From contig NZ_JAOWLA010000014.1 of the NCBI RefSeq assembly GCF_025751575.1, positions 1 through 64,000 on the forward strand: 64,000 nt of DNA, written 5' to 3'. The notes under the pieces were generated by a model that was not told the DNA's origin, made no database searches, and was given only the letters and a program-made list of their open reading frames with translations. This DNA is from Albidovulum sediminicola. GTDB taxonomy: Bacteria > Pseudomonadota > Alphaproteobacteria > Rhodobacterales > Rhodobacteraceae. Position numbers and translations under genes: made by a program. Below, piece after piece: positions 63,174 through 64,000 of the stretch (position 1 is its first letter; every line of letters starts with the position of its first letter).

Positions 63174-64000
63174 GTGAGGGTTTCAGACGAGGCGGAACTG
63201 GCCGAGGCGGTGCGCGCCGCTCAGGGGCCGCTGACCATCAGCGGCGGCGGGACGCGCGCTGTCGGACTTGCGACGGCGGGGATGGCCGGCGGCGGAGCAA
63301 TCGACACCTCTGGCCTGTCGGGCATCAGGCTTTACGAGCCGGGCGCCCTGACGCTTGTCGCGGGTGCGGGGACGCCCTTGGCGGAGGTCGAGGCGGCCCT
63401 TGCCGCCGAGGGGCAGCGTCTGGCCTTCGAGCCTGCGGACTGGCGTGGCCTTCTGGGGACGCGGGGCGAGCCGACGGTTGGCGGCATGGTCGCGGCCAAT
63501 GTCTCGGGCCCGCGTCGGGCGCAGGCCGGGGCTTGCCGCGACGCGCTTCTGGGTGTGCGCTTCGTCGATGGGGCGGGCGCGGTCGTGAAGAACGGCGGGC
63601 GGGTGATGAAGAATGTCACCGGCTACGATCTGGCTCGGCTGATGGCGGGATCCTGGGGCACGCTGGGCATCCTGACGGAAGTGTCGCTGAAGGTGCTGCC
63701 GGCCGCGGAGACCGCGGCCACGCTGGCGCTGCCGGGCGTGGGGGTCGAGGACGCCGCGGCGGCGCTTTCGGCCGCGCTGGGTTCCCCCTATGACATCACG
63801 GGCGCCGCGTTCCTGCCGGGGGCGGGGGCGCTGGTGCGGATCGAGGGATTCGCGCAATCGGTCGCCTATCGCGCTGGGCGGCTGGAGGCGCATCTCGCCC
63901 GGTTCGGCGAGGTGGTGCGCCGCGAGGACGGGGCCGCGCTGTGGCGGCAGGTCGCGGAGGTCGCGCCCTTCCAAGGTCGGGCCGGCGATGTCTGGCGCTT
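63174..64000 (+). CDS. glcE: Glycolate oxidase subunit GlcE (5' part, cut by window end)
   Basis: At least 275 codons are open to the end of the window. The protein starts at GTG (VRVSDEAELAEAVRAAQGPL), has the FAD-domain pattern of GlcE (LTISGGGTRAVG, GEPTVGGMVAANVSGPRRAQAG, NGGRVMKNVTGYDLARLMAGS, GTLGILTEVSLKVLP) and lies after glcD as expected. It forms part of the glycolate oxidase complex with GlcD and the iron-sulfur subunit GlcF, which should lie beyond the window. TTG 63168 is an alternative start. Confidence 0.9.
   Translation, partial: MRVSDEAELAEAVRAAQGPLTISGGGTRAVGLATAGMAGGGAIDTSGLSGIRLYEPGALTLVAGAGTPLAEVEAALAAEGQRLAFEPADWRGLLGTRGEPTVGGMVAANVSGPRRAQAGACRDALLGVRFVDGAGAVVKNGGRVMKNVTGYDLARLMAGSWGTLGILTEVSLKVLPAAETAATLALPGVGVEDAAAALSAALGSPYDITGAAFLPGAGALVRIEGFAQSVAYRAGRLEAHLARFGEVVRREDGAALWRQVAEVAPFQGRAGDVWR

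Overview
The window reads as chromosomal DNA of a high-GC alphaproteobacterium, most likely in the Rhodobacterales (Rhodobacter/Roseobacter type). The evidence is the gene content and order: the spc/alpha ribosomal cluster followed by luxR-luxI and rarA-crcB-rluA-HAD-ATP12, an Aap/Bzt amino-acid ABC transporter, the rpmH-rnpA-yidD-ttcA-yidC-MOSC-engB-argB block, PHA synthesis with a ScfR/PccR-like regulator, and start-codon overlaps (ATGA/GTGA) throughout. No insertion sequence, prophage or CRISPR array was seen. The species cannot be named from this sequence alone.

Layout. 1-12.2 kb: ribosomal protein genes rpmC to rplQ with secY, adk and rpoA. This order is normally compact, but here it is broken by a secreted NTF2-like gene before rpmC and by a sulfotransferase plus GFA-family gene between rpmD and rplO; several gaps hold strong hairpins. 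12.2-18 kb: LuxR/LuxI quorum sensing, then rarA, crcB, an RluA-type pseudouridine synthase, a HAD phosphatase and an ATP12 chaperone in a tightly packed run. 18-23 kb: aapJQMP uptake of acidic/amide amino acids. 23-31.8 kb: mostly minus strand, histidine phosphatase, a 4Fe-4S protein, argB, engB, MOSC, yidC, ttcA, yidD, rnpA and rpmH, with an SDR and an unknown small protein on the plus strand. 32-34.5 kb: an orphan histidine kinase, tRNA-Arg(ACG) and a decayed methyltransferase. 34.5-41.2 kb: prpE-phaA-phaC on the minus strand, opposite a short-chain-acyl-CoA-type XRE regulator. 41.3-47.2 kb: surface/metabolic genes (acyltransferase, FMN glutamate synthase family, PAP2 phosphatase, sulfotransferase, branching-type glycosyltransferase). 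47.2-53.7 kb: HIT protein, zinc-finger protein, SMR transporter, polA, CDF transporter, a hydroxypyruvate-isomerase-like protein and DUF1285. 53.7-60.5 kb: a four-gene MoxR-DUF58-DUF4159-VWA chain with each gene overlapping the next by 4 nt. 60.5-64 kb: two minus-strand genes, then glcD and a truncated glcE.

The items that most deserve follow-up are the translationally coupled MoxR/DUF58/DUF4159/VWA-GATase module, the propionate-to-PHA operon with its divergent regulator and tandem TGCAAAA operator candidate, a dispersed GTATTT...ATGAA repeat family (three sites, one a large near-palindrome), the foreign genes inside the ribosomal cluster, and the sulfotransferase/branching glycosyltransferase divergent pair. 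All functional names rest on motif recognition by eye; no database search was possible.
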